Source of the DNA: Cryptomeria japonica
Taxonomy: Eukaryota; Streptophyta; Pinopsida; Cupressales; Cupressaceae
Reading direction: 5' to 3'
Length of the DNA: 64,000 bases
NCBI RefSeq assembly: GCF_030272615.1
Contig: NC_081405.1
Coordinates: forward strand, 27,048,272-27,112,271
The translations under genes were made by a program, and so were the position numbers. Of this stretch, positions 45,501-57,044 are shown piece by piece. The notes under the pieces were generated by a model. The model saw only the letters and a program-made list of their open reading frames with translations. It was not told the origin of the DNA and searched no databases. Within the stretch, counting starts at the first letter, position 1. The number at the start of each line of letters is the position of its first letter.

Positions 45501-45918
45501 TAAGCTTGCACCTCATTATGTTGGACCCTTTGAAATATTGGAAAGGATTAACCCAGTTGCATACCGATTGGCCTTACCTCCCCAGTTGAGCCGAATCCAT
45601 GATGTCTTCCATGTATCTCTTCTTAAAAAGTATGTACCTGATGAGAAACACATTTTGAATTGGGATGCTTTAAGGGTCCAGGAAATGGGAGGAATAATGA
45701 TAGAGCCATTCAAAATCTTGGAGAGGCGCCAGTGCCAATTGCGCAACAGAGAGGTTGATCAATGCAAGTACAATGGAATCAGAATGATGAAAATAATGCC
45801 ACGTGGGAAGATACTAGGGAAATGCAACAGTTGTTTCCTTTTTTGTTTTAAACTAATCATGAACTATAGACTCTTTTGGATACATTCAATAAGTGCATCA
45901 GGACGATGCACAAATTAA
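42541..45918 (+). pseudogene. pol: Pol of the Tekay-like element (protease, RT, RNase H, integrase, chromodomain)
   Basis: The frame continues from gag. Protease: [13 protein letters not shown] (near 42580) and [10 protein letters not shown] (42800). RT 43080-43720: [30 protein letters not shown] and the box FLDDILIYS (43602). RNase H 43940-44390: VTDTSIEGLGGVL and ADALSR. Integrase 44610-45280: H-x-H zinc finger, CLECQ, SMDFVQGLP. The second acidic residue is Asn (ISNTDARF) and the third is Lys (DGQTKRTN, codon 45110), so the catalytic triad is lost. A frameshift near 45225 moves to frame 1: GMAPFEALYGR, VGPFEILERI, DVFHVSLLKKYV. A chromodomain begins EPFKILERR (45705) and, after another shift near 45765, ends NNATWEDTREMQQLFPFLF. 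Stops at 43919 and 44672. Confidence 0.92.
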
Positions 45919-45929
45919 GGGGGGGAGGA
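45917..45929 (+). promoter_or_regulatory. Polypurine tract of the Tekay-like element
   Basis: AAGGGGGGGAGGA directly before TGTCACAACC of the 3' LTR. Confidence 0.92.
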
Positions 45930-47222
45930 TGTCACAACCCTCCTTTATCACTTTTTGATTTGATACAATTCTATTATATTTTTGGTTGAGCTATCAAAAA
46001 TGATTGAATAAATATTATAAAAGAATAAATAATGGACCCACACACACACTTGGAGAATATAATTCATAAGGCATTATTTATTTTTATTTTTATTCCCAAT
46101 TATGGCACATGTTGTAGGAGGAATTAGAAGCTTCTAAAGGAATCTTCAATACCTTGCATGTAACTCCCCCACTAGGATTTTAATCAATTTTGCATGAGTC
46201 CAATATTGGAAAAGTATCTCATTCTTAATTAATTTCTCTAGATAGTGGAATTAAGGGATTTTTTCTATATACTGTATGCAAGTTTTCAAAAGAAGGAGTT
46301 GGTTATGCCTTGAAGAAAGTTTTCTCGAATAGTTTTTTTTTTTAAGTAGTCATATTTTTCATTTTTGGAGAATAGTTAAGTTTGTTTCGAAGAATTTTTC
46401 CAAGCTTGCAAGGAAGGATCAAGGAAGGCTAGGCTTGAAGATTTGGAGAGGATTCTACATCAAGCTTCAAGTATCCAGGTTCTCCTCTTTTTATTATGTT
46501 TCTTGTGCTATTCATTTCTTTCCTATGAGCAAATCTTGTTGTGAATGAATTAATTTCTCATGTATGAAAATCTGTTTTCCTGTGAATGAAACTAAATGGG
46601 AATAAAGATTTATTTCAAATCTTGTTATTTTGTTTTATCCATTTCTTTCCTATGAGCAAATCTTGTTGTGAATGAATTAATTTCTCATGTATGAAAATTT
46701 GTTTTCCTATGAATGAAACTAAATGGGAATAAAGATTTATTTCAAATCTTGTTATTTTGTTTTATTCATTTCTTTCCTATGAACAAATCTTGTTGTGAAT
46801 GAATCAATTTCTCATGTATGAAAATCTATTTTCCTATGAATGAAACTAAATGGGAATAAAGATTTATTTCAAATCTTGTTATTTTGTTTTATTCATTTCT
46901 TTCCTATGAGCAAATCTTGTTGTGAATTTCCTGTGAATGAAACTAAATAGGAATAAAGATTTATTTCAAATCTTGTTATTTTGTTTTATTCATTTCTTTC
47001 CTATGAGTAAATCTTGTTGTGATAAATTGATTTCTCATGTATGAATAAATTAACTTCTCTATGAATGAAACTTATTAGGAATAAAGATTAATTTCAAATC
47101 CCATTTCCTATTTTAATTCTTTTTTTCTTGTGAATAAATCTTGCTGTGAACAAGAATAAATGAATTAATTTCTCTAGTAAGAAATTTTGTTTTCCTGTGA
47201 ATGAAACTTATTGGGAAGAAAG
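45930..47222 (+). repeat. 3' LTR of the Tekay-like element, part 1
   Basis: Matches 37073 to about 38473 of the 5' LTR, including its own version of the 127-bp repeat array (46510-47220). It is cut at 47222 by the 6,083-bp insertion. Confidence 0.92.
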
Positions 47223-48720
47223 TGTTATCATTGATTAAAAATGTGCTTTTCTTTTCCCATAATTGGCTATGGTTTTTTGAAATTTTGAGTAGGCACATTT
47301 TCAAATGCTTCAGCTCTGTTTTAGGCCTTAAGGGTTTAGGGTTTTTTGATTTTTTAAATCGCCCGATGTCTATTTAAAACCCTCTGGTTTCTATTCTTTC
47401 GTTACTTTATCCACTTAAAGTAATGGGTCATGGGATCGTAGGAAGTGTCCCCCCTTGTCATTTGCCTAGGCGGTCATGTTAATTAATCACAAAAAATTTA
47501 TGCCTTATGTGTATTCCTCCTAAAGTTGTCGGGCCCAGTAAGTAGTGTGCATCTCGTGGATGGATCTATGGCTTTTGCTATTTCGCTAGGCAAAGTTGCG
47601 CGTAGTTTAAAACCAGTGAAGTTGCGAAAATGACATGGCATGCCAACTGGGTGGTCTAGCTGGTCAATGAGGGCGAGTAAAATGGCGGCACGTGGCATAA
47701 GCTACAATAGTTAGCAAGTCGGGATTAAAGGTTAAAAGGCGGGTCCCAGAGGTGAGTCACGTCGCAGGTTAGGAGATGACATGGCAGATATAGGTGTCAA
47801 GAATTAATTGGAGCCTAGTGCTTTCTCTCAGCAAATAAAAAAGTGACATGTCAGCTCTGAAGATGATTGTACGCTAGGTGTTCAAAGTGAGTCAGAGGGC
47901 CCACCCCTCCTGAAGCCTATTCAGATGGTTAAAAGCCGATCAACTAAAAAATGATCTGACGGCCCACGCTATTTCGCAAGGGTAAGATGCTCGTGCTTTA
48001 TACCCTACGAAATAGTGAAAGTGAATGAGGACCGTCCATGTGTCGTGATGGATGGTAACGTGTCTAGGGACACGTGGTCTTAGAAGAAAGCCGTGGGCCT
48101 GCCAAGGTGGAGCCGACAGTATAAGAGAAAGACACGCGGCCAGTGTTGAGTCGAATGTGAAAGACATTTCAAGGCTAGTGGTTGAGTGCCACTTGGTAGC
48201 ACGTAGCCAATAGAGAAGCGGGACCCAGCGCGGAGCCAAGGCTGTTAGTTAGTGTAACGATTGATCAAGTTTCTTTTGATCGGACGATCGACGCTATTTC
48301 ATAGGACCAAGTTGCCCGATAGTTATGCTTCGTGAAGTTATGAAAGAGCGAAAAGAAAGACTTGCAGGAACGTTGTGACCCGTTGGAGCGAAAATACGAA
48401 TTCTCCTATGAATTCAATTTTGAAGGGACGACTGAAGTATGCGGAATCAATGTTGTAGTTAAGACCCTGGGTACAATATATGATTTCCCATCAACCGGAT
48501 GAAGATATCTTTTTAAAGAATTATTGCAGAGGAGCGGATGCAGAGCTATCTTGTTCAGGTATAGAGCAAGTCAATTCAGTTGTAGAGAAAATTCCTTCGA
48601 GTTAAGAACAAGTTTTCTTGTACTCTTGTGTAGCAATTTCTGTGTGGTGTGTTTCAGATAAGATATTGATTCGTCACAGAAGCATTTAGGGGCGGTATTA
48701 ATTTCTTACATTTTTTTTAA
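47223..48720 (+). other. Leader region of the 6-kb insertion
   Basis: Starts AT-rich with a TATTTAAAACC motif near 47370, then becomes CpG-rich. A motif of the form GCTATTTCGC-AGG ... GTGAAGTTGCGAAA occurs three times, at about 47577-47630, 47968-48020 and 48291-48350. It is itself partly inverted (TTTCGC...GCGAAA). A CACGTG G-box lies near 48070. A T-rich run directly precedes the ATG at 48721. Confidence 0.55.
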
Positions 48721-51700
48721 ATGGCTCCTAAAAGAGAATTTTCTGGCAAAGTCAATTATTCAGAAAGAAGTATCTGTGATGATTTTCTTGAACAGTTGAC
48801 GTTGTCAACTAATCATGCATAAAAGGCAAAAGAATTAGTGCCTAGAGCTCCCCATTTGAAAATAGGAGAAGGACTGTATGACAAGGGTAACTGGTTGAGA
48901 GACCCACAGGTTGGATTGTCTGGGTTGGGGTTATTTAAGATTGGATTTGGAATGAGAAATTCTCTGGCCCTGCAAAATAGTATTTGGGAATTAGATGTTG
49001 GGAAATTGGTAGTCCCAGGGGTATTTATGGACATAGATTTGTTGACCCAAATTGCACTCAACTATGATCCAGTCACAAGAAGCATTCGGGATATAAATGG
49101 AAAAACCCTTATTGAGATTAATGTTGAAGAATTCATAAATGCTTTTGGTCTTAATGAGTTTACCAATTTTTTAGAGCCCATAAATTTCAAGTCATTAGCT
49201 CAAATTTATAGTGCACAGAGGAATCATCTCAGGAATGGGCCACTCAAGGAATTTTTTGTAAAGATAGGTGGGTTGACAGTTGTAGGACCCAACACAGAAG
49301 AACCCTTTTCATTGAGTATGTTCACCCTTAGGGCTAAGGGAATGTATTGGGCACTTTGCCAAGTTTTGGGAGAAGATGCTGAAGCAAATATGCCCAATCA
49401 CTACCTGTTAATGATTGCTCAGATTTTGAATCCTTCTCTTGCAATTACATTTGATTATGCTTCTTTCATTGCTGACGCTATCCATGGATGGTTAATAGGA
49501 ATAAAGAATGGAAAGGTGGATAGGCCTTTCGGATGGTACTCACTCCTGATGCATCTATTTCTTTTCAAAGGTGGTGATTACTTTGCTAGTGGATTGGACC
49601 TTGTCAAGGAGAAGGAAGGAGAAAAGATGCCAGTACAACTATGGAGTACTGTGTTGTAATGGGATAGGGAGGATGCCAGTTTCTTGAAGTTTGACAAATA
49701 CTTTGCATCCAAGATCAGGACTCTCCTCTGCTCGAAGAACCCGAGAATCCCCAAGGTTCTTTTGAAATTCATAAGACCAAAAGAATTCACAGAGAACATA
49801 AAAATTGTTCACAATTGGGGTGACATTTATTTGTATCCAGTCTCAACAGTTTTCAGAGTGTTTGGTTTTAGAGGCACCCCATTCTTGCTACCTTACCGGG
49901 TTCCTCTCAAAGTGGGAATTGCAGAGATCCTTAGACAAATTGGTGGTGTACAAGAGGCAGAACTGACAGACAGGGGTAAAGGGACTATTTTCCCTATAGT
50001 TACCATAGCCCACCAATTTGTAATAACAAAAGGGGGTTGGAATTGCTTTGAGGATTTTTTCAAGCCTTATGATTTGTCTACTATAGTATCCAGGTGTGCT
50101 GATCCAGAAGACTTCTTCAACGACATGTTTAGAAAGAGAGCAGCATGCAAAGGTAGGCCCCATCAATTTCAGTTTCTTGAAGACCTCATCAGAAATGAGT
50201 TTGATCTAGATGAGTAGGAGCCGAGGAAAGAGAAATGGGTGGCTTATAAGAAAGCCTTGGATTTCGTGCATCAGTTTGATGCCAGCTATGACCCATTGTC
50301 TAGCTTTTTCCCTCTGGAGGAGAAAATAAAGTTTTTAATTGTTTGCTTTGAGGATGTGATGCAGACCTTGAAGGAGAAGAGGGAAGTTGTAATCAAAGGC
50401 AACCCTGAAAAGGCAAGAGTGGTCCTAAGTAGGTCAGCTTCCAGCAAAGCAATCCCTCCTGATGATTATACACTGCACAAGAAATCTAGTTACAGTGTGC
50501 TGATGCCTACAACAGGGGAGCCCTCTACCTCTAAAGGAAAGAGGAAGATACAAGATGTCATTGACATCCAAGAGAGCCCAAAGAAGCAAAGGGTAGGGAA
50601 AGAAGTACAATCGGATGCACCTTTGTATTCTCCATCCCAATCCCCTATCCACATAGGAGATGAGCAAGCAGCAGCTGAGCAACTCCTACAGTTAGGCAGT
50701 CTAGGGGAAATTGCCTACACTTATGATGAAGTGGAAGAAGGAATACCAGAAGAACCCCTTGCTACTGAAATGGACATTACCACCACTGAACTCAAAGGCC
50801 AGGAGTGGGATCCTGAGATAAAGCAGGCAAGTAATGCCTTCTTGGCTGACAACAATTTTGTCACATCAGAAGCATTTATGCAGTTTATATGGAAACAGAA
50901 CATAGATAAATACAATGCTAGATGTGAAAAGAGAAAAGGTGAGCAACCTAATAAAGATCCAGCCCTGGTAGAAGATGAAATAAAGCAAGAGATGATGGAA
51001 GAATTCAAAACCATCACCCCTGAGCAAGGGAGAGATATGGTGGCACAAGCTGGAGTGCTTATTTTACCCGAGTGGGATATAGCAGATGCCCTGGTACTAG
51101 ACGCAGTGAGGAAGGAGACTAAACCCATGGAGAGAATTACTTTCAGTAAGGATAATGCTGCACTCATCATGTGGTCTCTCAAGAGAAATGAGAGTAAGAA
51201 AAGCAAAGATACCCCAGGGTCAAGTTACCTTGGTGGGATGATGGTGAAGAGAGTGCTGAGTACAGGGGTAGTGGAAGCTGCTAGCACTATGCTAGACTGC
51301 AAAATTTAGTGTTGCAGTAGCAGAAAAGGAAGCCAAAGAAAAAGAGATCCTCCAAGTCAAGTTGGAAACAATTTTGAAGGCCTATAACAGTGCTAAGGAG
51401 GAGGTAAGAGGTAAGGATAGCATCATTGCTAAGCTGCAGAGCCAGTTGATGGGACAATACCATCAAGGTGAGTCTTCAACACTGATGATCTCCTCTTCTC
51501 CTACAAGACCTCCACCTACTAGCCCTATCATTGAGTTTCCACCATCTCCAGCACCCACCAGCTCTCAAATGGTTGAGATTACTCCTCAAGAATTTGAAAT
51601 TTTAAAATAGGCTCAGGCCTTATATGCAAAGAAGTATGAGGAGAGAGTAAGGGCTACAATTTCCAGTTTTGCAGATACAATGAATGCCTCATTGCTATAT

Positions 51701-52360
51701 AATAATGTAGGTAAAATTTTGGATATATGGAATGAGCTCAGGGGAGATAAGGCCATTTTGACACCTATTTTTGACAAGTGGAGGCCTAGGGAGCAAGATT
51801 TAGAGTTTATATGTGCATCTTATGATGAAGCAGGGGCCAATCCTATCATTAAATCCACTTGTTACATCACTAAAGATTTAGTACAATTAGCAGCATAGGT
51901 GGATAATGTTGATAGGAAAGTTAATTTGTGCAAAAAGGAATATACTGATCAAGTTTTTGAGTTGCTCCCAGGAGTTTTTGCTAGCCCGGACCAACTGAAG
52001 GATAAACAAATGTGGCTTAAGGAGATAGAAGCCAAAATGTCACCAAGAATTAAAGGAATTATTGATCTAGATGATGCTTCTTTCTTTGTTATAACAATAC
52101 AGGAGATAGAGAAAATTAAGGCACATTATAGTTTTCTCCATTCAGAAGTCAACAAAATGAGAAACTCCTAGAAAAGGTTGACCAAAGCTAAAGCTAAAGT
52201 GATTAATTTCTCATGGCCGACCGATGATGTGTATAATGAGTTGACAACTAAGTATGCCACCCATGATCCAGAACAGTTGGAGAGCGCCCCTGAAAATGTA
52301 GAAGAAGTTACAACTGAACAACCTGTTGAAGAAACTGCAGAGGCCGAAAAGAGCTTGTAA
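48721..52360 (+). pseudogene. Unfamiliar ~1,210-codon ORF of the 6-kb insertion (family member 1)
   Basis: I do not recognise this protein. From the ATG at 48721 one frame runs to about 51300 and then shifts by one base to a second frame that ends at 52360. In-frame stops are TAA 48820, TAA 49657, TAG 50215, TAG 51608, TAG 51896 and TAG 52169. Each is one C-to-T change from a Gln codon, although other origins are possible. Residues ~40-500 look globular (blocks IALNYDPVTRS, FDYASFIADAIH, FRGTPFLLPYRV, GTIFPIVTIAHQF). Residues ~560-660 are Ser/Pro-rich with basic clusters (KGKRK, PKKQRVGK) that could be a nuclear signal. Residues ~865-905 are a probable coiled coil (EKEAKEKEILQVKLE). The C-terminus is acidic. 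There are no gag, protease, RT, integrase or transposase motifs. It is collinear with 59681-62076. Confidence 0.8.
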
Positions 52361-53305
52361 TTGTTTTTGTGAAAAGCTTGTAACCTCTTTGTTTTGAAAG
52401 AAATGATTGTAACAAACTCTCCTCGATAAGTCCGAAGCTTTGTGCATCCATGTTGTTATAAATGGATACTAGGACTAGAGGAAAAGGGGGATCGCAAAGA
52501 ATTGTAAGAAAACGCTGCTGAAATTCATAGTTGAGCTTTTCTAAGTGTAATGGAGAAAATTCCAAAGTTTTTGTAATACTTCTTTGAAGAATAATATCAA
52601 TATGCAGACCATTGGCTTTTGAGTAAACTTTGTGTTATCTTCGAGTATTCCTGCAATTTGTTTATTGCTTTCATTCTGAATAATCCAGGTTATTTTGTTT
52701 GAATGGGGTTGCAAGGCAATTTTTAGTAGATGTGATCGCTAGCTTTTCTCTTTAGGAGGGAAATTAAAGATGCGGGGATCATTCCTACCAGTGAACTCTT
52801 TGTAGGGAACTTTGAATCTTGATGATCATGGTTTAATTTGATATGCATAAATTCTTATAAGTGTTAGGCACATATAAGGATTAACATAAGTCGAACCAAT
52901 GGGATGTGTGAAGATATTTTGTTTTGGGGAGTATTGTCTGAATTTTAGATGACTCTGTGACCTTGGATATGGCACTGGTATTGATTGAAGTTGTCTATTA
53001 CATGTTTTGTTGGCCACAATACTGATTATGAGTATAATTTGCATTCTTTTGTTTCAGTTGGTTTCAAGGTGATTAAATCCACTGGTTTTCTGGACTGGTT
53101 TGCTGTGGGTTTATGTTTGAAAGTGTGAATTTAGTTCACAAAGGTATACCCACCTGGACTCTAAGCAAGTCCGAAGTATAGAAGGTTTATTTAAACCTTG
53201 TCATATGTTGTCTTGAGAATTTCCTTATCTTTGATATCTCTTCTGCACCGAGTTCAATCATATTATATTAAGGATGTTAAAGAGAATCAGATTTTGAAGA
53301 CAACA
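52361..53305 (+). other. 3' tail of the 6-kb insertion
   Basis: AT-rich with no ORF of note. It contains AATAATATCAA near 52590, which may be a polyadenylation-type signal. It shows no similarity by eye to the first 1.5 kb of the insertion, arguing against LTRs. Confidence 0.45.
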
Positions 53306-55996
53306 TAAAGATTAATTATAGATCTTCTTTTCTTGTTTCTTTTCTTTCCTCGGAGTACATCTTACTGCGAATAAAAATAAATAAATTAAAATTATCATGT
53401 TTTCCTGTGAATAAAACTTACCGTAAGAATCTTGAGTTCTTCAGGTGAAAATCATTCAAATGAAAATCTCTTCCTTTGATTTTTAAATCTTTTCATATGT
53501 ACCCAGACTTATTTAAATCCTAAGAGTAAATCCATTTCTTTTTTTTCCTCTCTTAATATTGATTTGATCTTCTTAAAACCTTTAATTAATTCATTCCTCC
53601 ATGAGCCTAGCTGTCATGAGATAAATTTTATAAAAATCTCCTCTTGTTGTATTGCTTGCCTCAATTTCAAGCACACTGTATTTATTTTGGGGGCTCAAAC
53701 AATTTTCTCTATTATCCTTCATACCTGTGAGTAGATTCTTATTTTTTTATTTTTTTTATAACATTTTTATATACCCCCTCTTAAATTGTTAATAAAACTG
53801 GAATAAAACCATATATATATATATATTGCAATATTAAATTTAAAAAAAACAGAAATAAAAATAAAAATATAAAATAAAACAAAGTAAGTTTTTTTTGCTC
53901 ACATAATAATAATGTTAAACGGTCAATGCATAAGGGAGGTAGAGTTAATGTAACCACCGGGGAGTGGTACCCTCCACTACCCCTGCGGTCACTGTTACGA
54001 CAATGGTTGCAGAAGGAGCGGAGGGGCCCATGGTGTCCCCTCATCCCTGCGGGCCTGCACCTGCAAGACCGCAGGGGTGATGGGACCCGTGGCCCCCACT
54101 CCACATTTGGCAACTAAAACTTAAATTCGTAATCCCTTTTTTTATTCTTAGATTTTTTTTAATATATTAAATTTGCAAATGGGATTTTGTTAATTTTTTT
54201 TTTCTTTAAATTAAAGTTTAGTTTAGTAAACTTAGAGAAATTTATAAATAATTTGGATCATTGTTATCTAATACCACCAAATCAATTTTAGTAAATTTAT
54301 AATTGTGAATTAAATTATATCAAATTTTACAATTGGAATCTTTCAATTTATTTGAGATTTATTTGGTTACTCAGTTGGAATTTTAGGTTCATTTAAAACA
54401 ATTAAGTCATATTATTATGATTTGATCCAAACTAATTGCTCATTTTGAACTAGTAACACTATAATTAATTATTCTCGTGATAGAAGTAAACGTTAATTAA
54501 TTTTGCATGTAAATGACACTATTTTTGCATCATACGAATTACTTATATATTAATTTGCAGTCATTGATGAGCAAGTTACATTTCCATCATCTTCATGCAA
54601 GTTACACGTTTTAATATGTGAGTTCATAATTGTCATTATCATGCAATTATATATTAAATAGTTTAGTTGTAGAAGAATGGTTTTTTTATCAAGTGGTACT
54701 TGAATGCCATCGAAGTAGTTGTTTCAATTAATTAAACTTTGCAATGTCTAATTATGTACATTCATTTCATAATTGTTTTCAAGCATGATGTTTTTCATTG
54801 CTTCTTAGTTAGAAAACTAAATAAAGGAAGTCGGAAAACCAAAACCTAGCAGCGTTCGATATATACAGTGCCTCTGGGTCACGCTTATGGGTAATGCCGT
54901 CGTGTTGAACTACTGCACTTAATGCCTAATAAAGCTACATCAAAGACGTCTGTGGCATCGCCCCTATAAATCATCGGGGAGTAATAAGGGACACTTGGAA
55001 GTTAAAATCCAAGGGGCGGGTAATCCCCCTTGGATCGATAATCTAATAAGATAATCCTTAAATGATTTTACATCCGCTGAGTTAAACCATAGTAAACCCC
55101 CTTAAGGTTGATTGAGTGAAATTATTTTATGAAATTGATTAATCTTGAAGAGTTGTTGTCGCTTGACAATTTGGTCAAGGGTGACGCTTATGATAGGTAT
55201 TAAGATCTAGTTGTTTTAGGCCACAAGCAATAGGCCATCTTGAGCCTTTGCTTAAGTGCTACCATCGTGGGTAGCAACCGCAGAGAAACTGTCTGGGACA
55301 TTGACCCTAGAAAGTGTTGCGTACCCACTAATCAGTTTACATCAAACCATAGAGTAGAAAATAGAATTACATACTTTACGCCTTGATCCCGTGCCAAAAC
55401 GGGTATGTAGGCAGTCTTGGGATGGAGTTGTCCCTAGTACTTAGGCGTTCGTGGGTGGGGTCTAGGTTTGGTAAGAAGAAGGATTGAGGAGAATCCTAAC
55501 TTGAAAGATAAGTATAATAAAAGGAAAAAGGTAATTCAACGCATACTCGGAAGGAATCTCGTATGGATTCGCTTGAATTCCCGAGGCTTTAAGCCAAATT
55601 CCGAGGTAGAATTCAAGCTTGTATTATGTTATTTTGATTTCTCCTAAGGACGACGACCTCGGTGCACTCCTATTAGAAGAGTGTAGTACTTAGTGAGTGA
55701 CTCAGGACCCGAATGGTCTCGATGAGTCTAAGTCTCTGGCCAAAGCACCTCCCATCCCAATTGGATAAATGCCTACCCTGTATGGGTAGATGCCTATCCC
55801 ATATTGGATAGATGAAACCTTCTACTTCGTATGAACATATGCCTAACCCATATGGTTAGATGCTCATCCCAGATGGATGAATGCCTAATCCTAATGGATG
55901 GATGCCTAGAGTATGCGATTGAATCAAACACAAATGATTAAAGTAAAAAAAAAAAGTGGTAAAATTTTGTTGGGTTAAGTATAGTGGGTTATTATA
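53306..55996 (+). repeat. 3' LTR of the Tekay-like element, part 2
   Basis: Matches about 38474-41119 of the 5' LTR, including the GC-rich foldback (53935-54115) and the hairpin array (55755-55910). A short (AT)n and A-rich expansion near 53812-53880 is not in the 5' LTR. It ends TTATTATA, against TTATTACA in the 5' copy. Confidence 0.92.
55755..55910 (+). repeat. Hairpin array near the end of the 3' LTR
   Basis: Counterpart of 40874-41030. Units such as CTACCC-GGGTAG, CTATCC-GGATAG, CTAACC-GGTTAG and CATCC-GGATG are kept. CATCCCAGATGGATG pairs better here than its 5' LTR version. Confidence 0.88.
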
Positions 55997-57044
55997 GTCA
56001 TCACATTGTGAATTTTATTATGTGTTAAGACATTTAGCAATTTTCCCCTTCAAAGTGACTAACCTCAAGCATTTGTAGATTTTTTTTTTTATCATATTAA
56101 TCTATTGTACAAGTCATTGCATTGCAAGTGGTGTTAGTGCGTGATCATGATATCTAGAAAGAAGGAAACAAGGTTATTTTTTAAATTATTTTTGAGGTTA
56201 GATCATGAATTACATATTTCTCACAATTTAAAAAAAAAATTGGAGGAATTATTAAGGACATACTAAAGTTACCATAGTCTATGTTTATTATCATGTGGCT
56301 CATATATTTGGAGTTATAGTGAAATTAGTGATTCCAAAATAAGAGTTTCTACAATATTAGTTATGAAGCTATTTCAAAGAAGCTATTGCAAAATAAGACT
56401 TTTCACAAAATTCACTACAAAGGTTGCAAATCATCAAATTCGTGAGACAGTTTTTTCAAAGTGAGCTCCAAGTAAAGGTAAGTTCCAATAATATTTTTAC
56501 CACATTTTGATTCATTCTAAAAAAGTTATTTTGATTTGTTTTGAACAAGTATAAAAACTAATTTTGAAGGTGATGGTGACACAAACTAGGGTCATGGAAA
56601 GAATTCCTGCACAACAAGTAATGTCTTAACAAAAACATATAAACTTAGAGTTAGAACAACATTTCAATTATGATATAGCCTTTGTCCTCCCTTAGGATGA
56701 TCCTTTTTTTTTAATCAATCATAGCTATTGTGGAGGTGGGAACACTAACACGAAGTTTCACTTAGGCAATCCCCTATATAACACAACCATTTTTTCTTGT
56801 TTTCATGTGTTCAGGTTCAAATTCGACAATAGAGGAGGCTACACAAGTGTAGAGAAGACTATTATAGATAGCTCTAGACTTTGGACATGCACATATCCTT
56901 GGACTAGAGTGCCCTCCTATTATGCCCTGCATACTCGCCCCATCCATTTTTTGCTTAGAAATGTGGGTCCCCCTTTTTTGCTTTTGTTTTCCCTCCTATT
57001 TTTGTTTCCACTTTGTGTTTCTTTTGTTTTCACTTTGAAGTTTC
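55997..57044 (+). repeat. Copy A' of the 1,048-bp direct duplication
   Basis: Same length and order as 36022-37069, starting on the base after the 3' LTR. It runs on, without a break, into the CGAAAC/CTCGAGATC array. It has the CTATATAAC box near 56770. Confidence 0.93.

Larger units (their letters stand above)
47223..53305 (+). mobile_element. 6,083-bp insertion of unknown class carrying a long unfamiliar ORF
   Basis: Comparison with the intact 5' LTR defines the insertion exactly. The host reads ...GGGAAGAAAG / ATTAATTA..., and AAAG occurs at both edges (47219-47222 and 53307-53310; as 5-mers GAAAG and TAAAG). The insert begins TGTTATC and ends GACAACA, so its ends are 7-bp inverted repeats with one mismatch. 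I found no LTRs, no terminal poly-A, no PBS and no PPT. It contains a CpG-rich leader with a repeated motif (47570-48350), one decayed ORF (48721-52360) and a ~950-bp AT-rich tail. It could be a non-autonomous DNA transposon, an LTR element whose LTRs I cannot see, or an unknown class. Confidence 0.8.
37073..55996 (+). mobile_element. Tekay/Del-like chromovirus with 4-kb LTRs, 3' LTR interrupted
   Basis: 5' LTR 37073-41119, PBS 41122-41133, one long gag-pol frame 41270 to about 45850 ending in a chromodomain, PPT 45917-45929, 3' LTR 45930-55996 containing a 6,083-bp insertion (47223-53305). Without the insertion the 3' LTR is about 3,984 bp, so the two LTRs are similar in length. They look mostly identical with scattered substitutions. 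The domain order PR-RT-RH-IN-chromodomain and the FLDDIL RT box fit the Tekay/Del branch of chromoviruses. No short target-site duplication is visible. A 1,048-bp direct repeat flanks the element instead. Confidence 0.92.

Noticed and set aside
47223-53305. Reading the 6-kb unit as an ordinary LTR retrotransposon
   Set aside because: No direct repeat between its two ends, no primer-binding site and no polypurine tract were found by eye. TG...CA ends alone are not enough.
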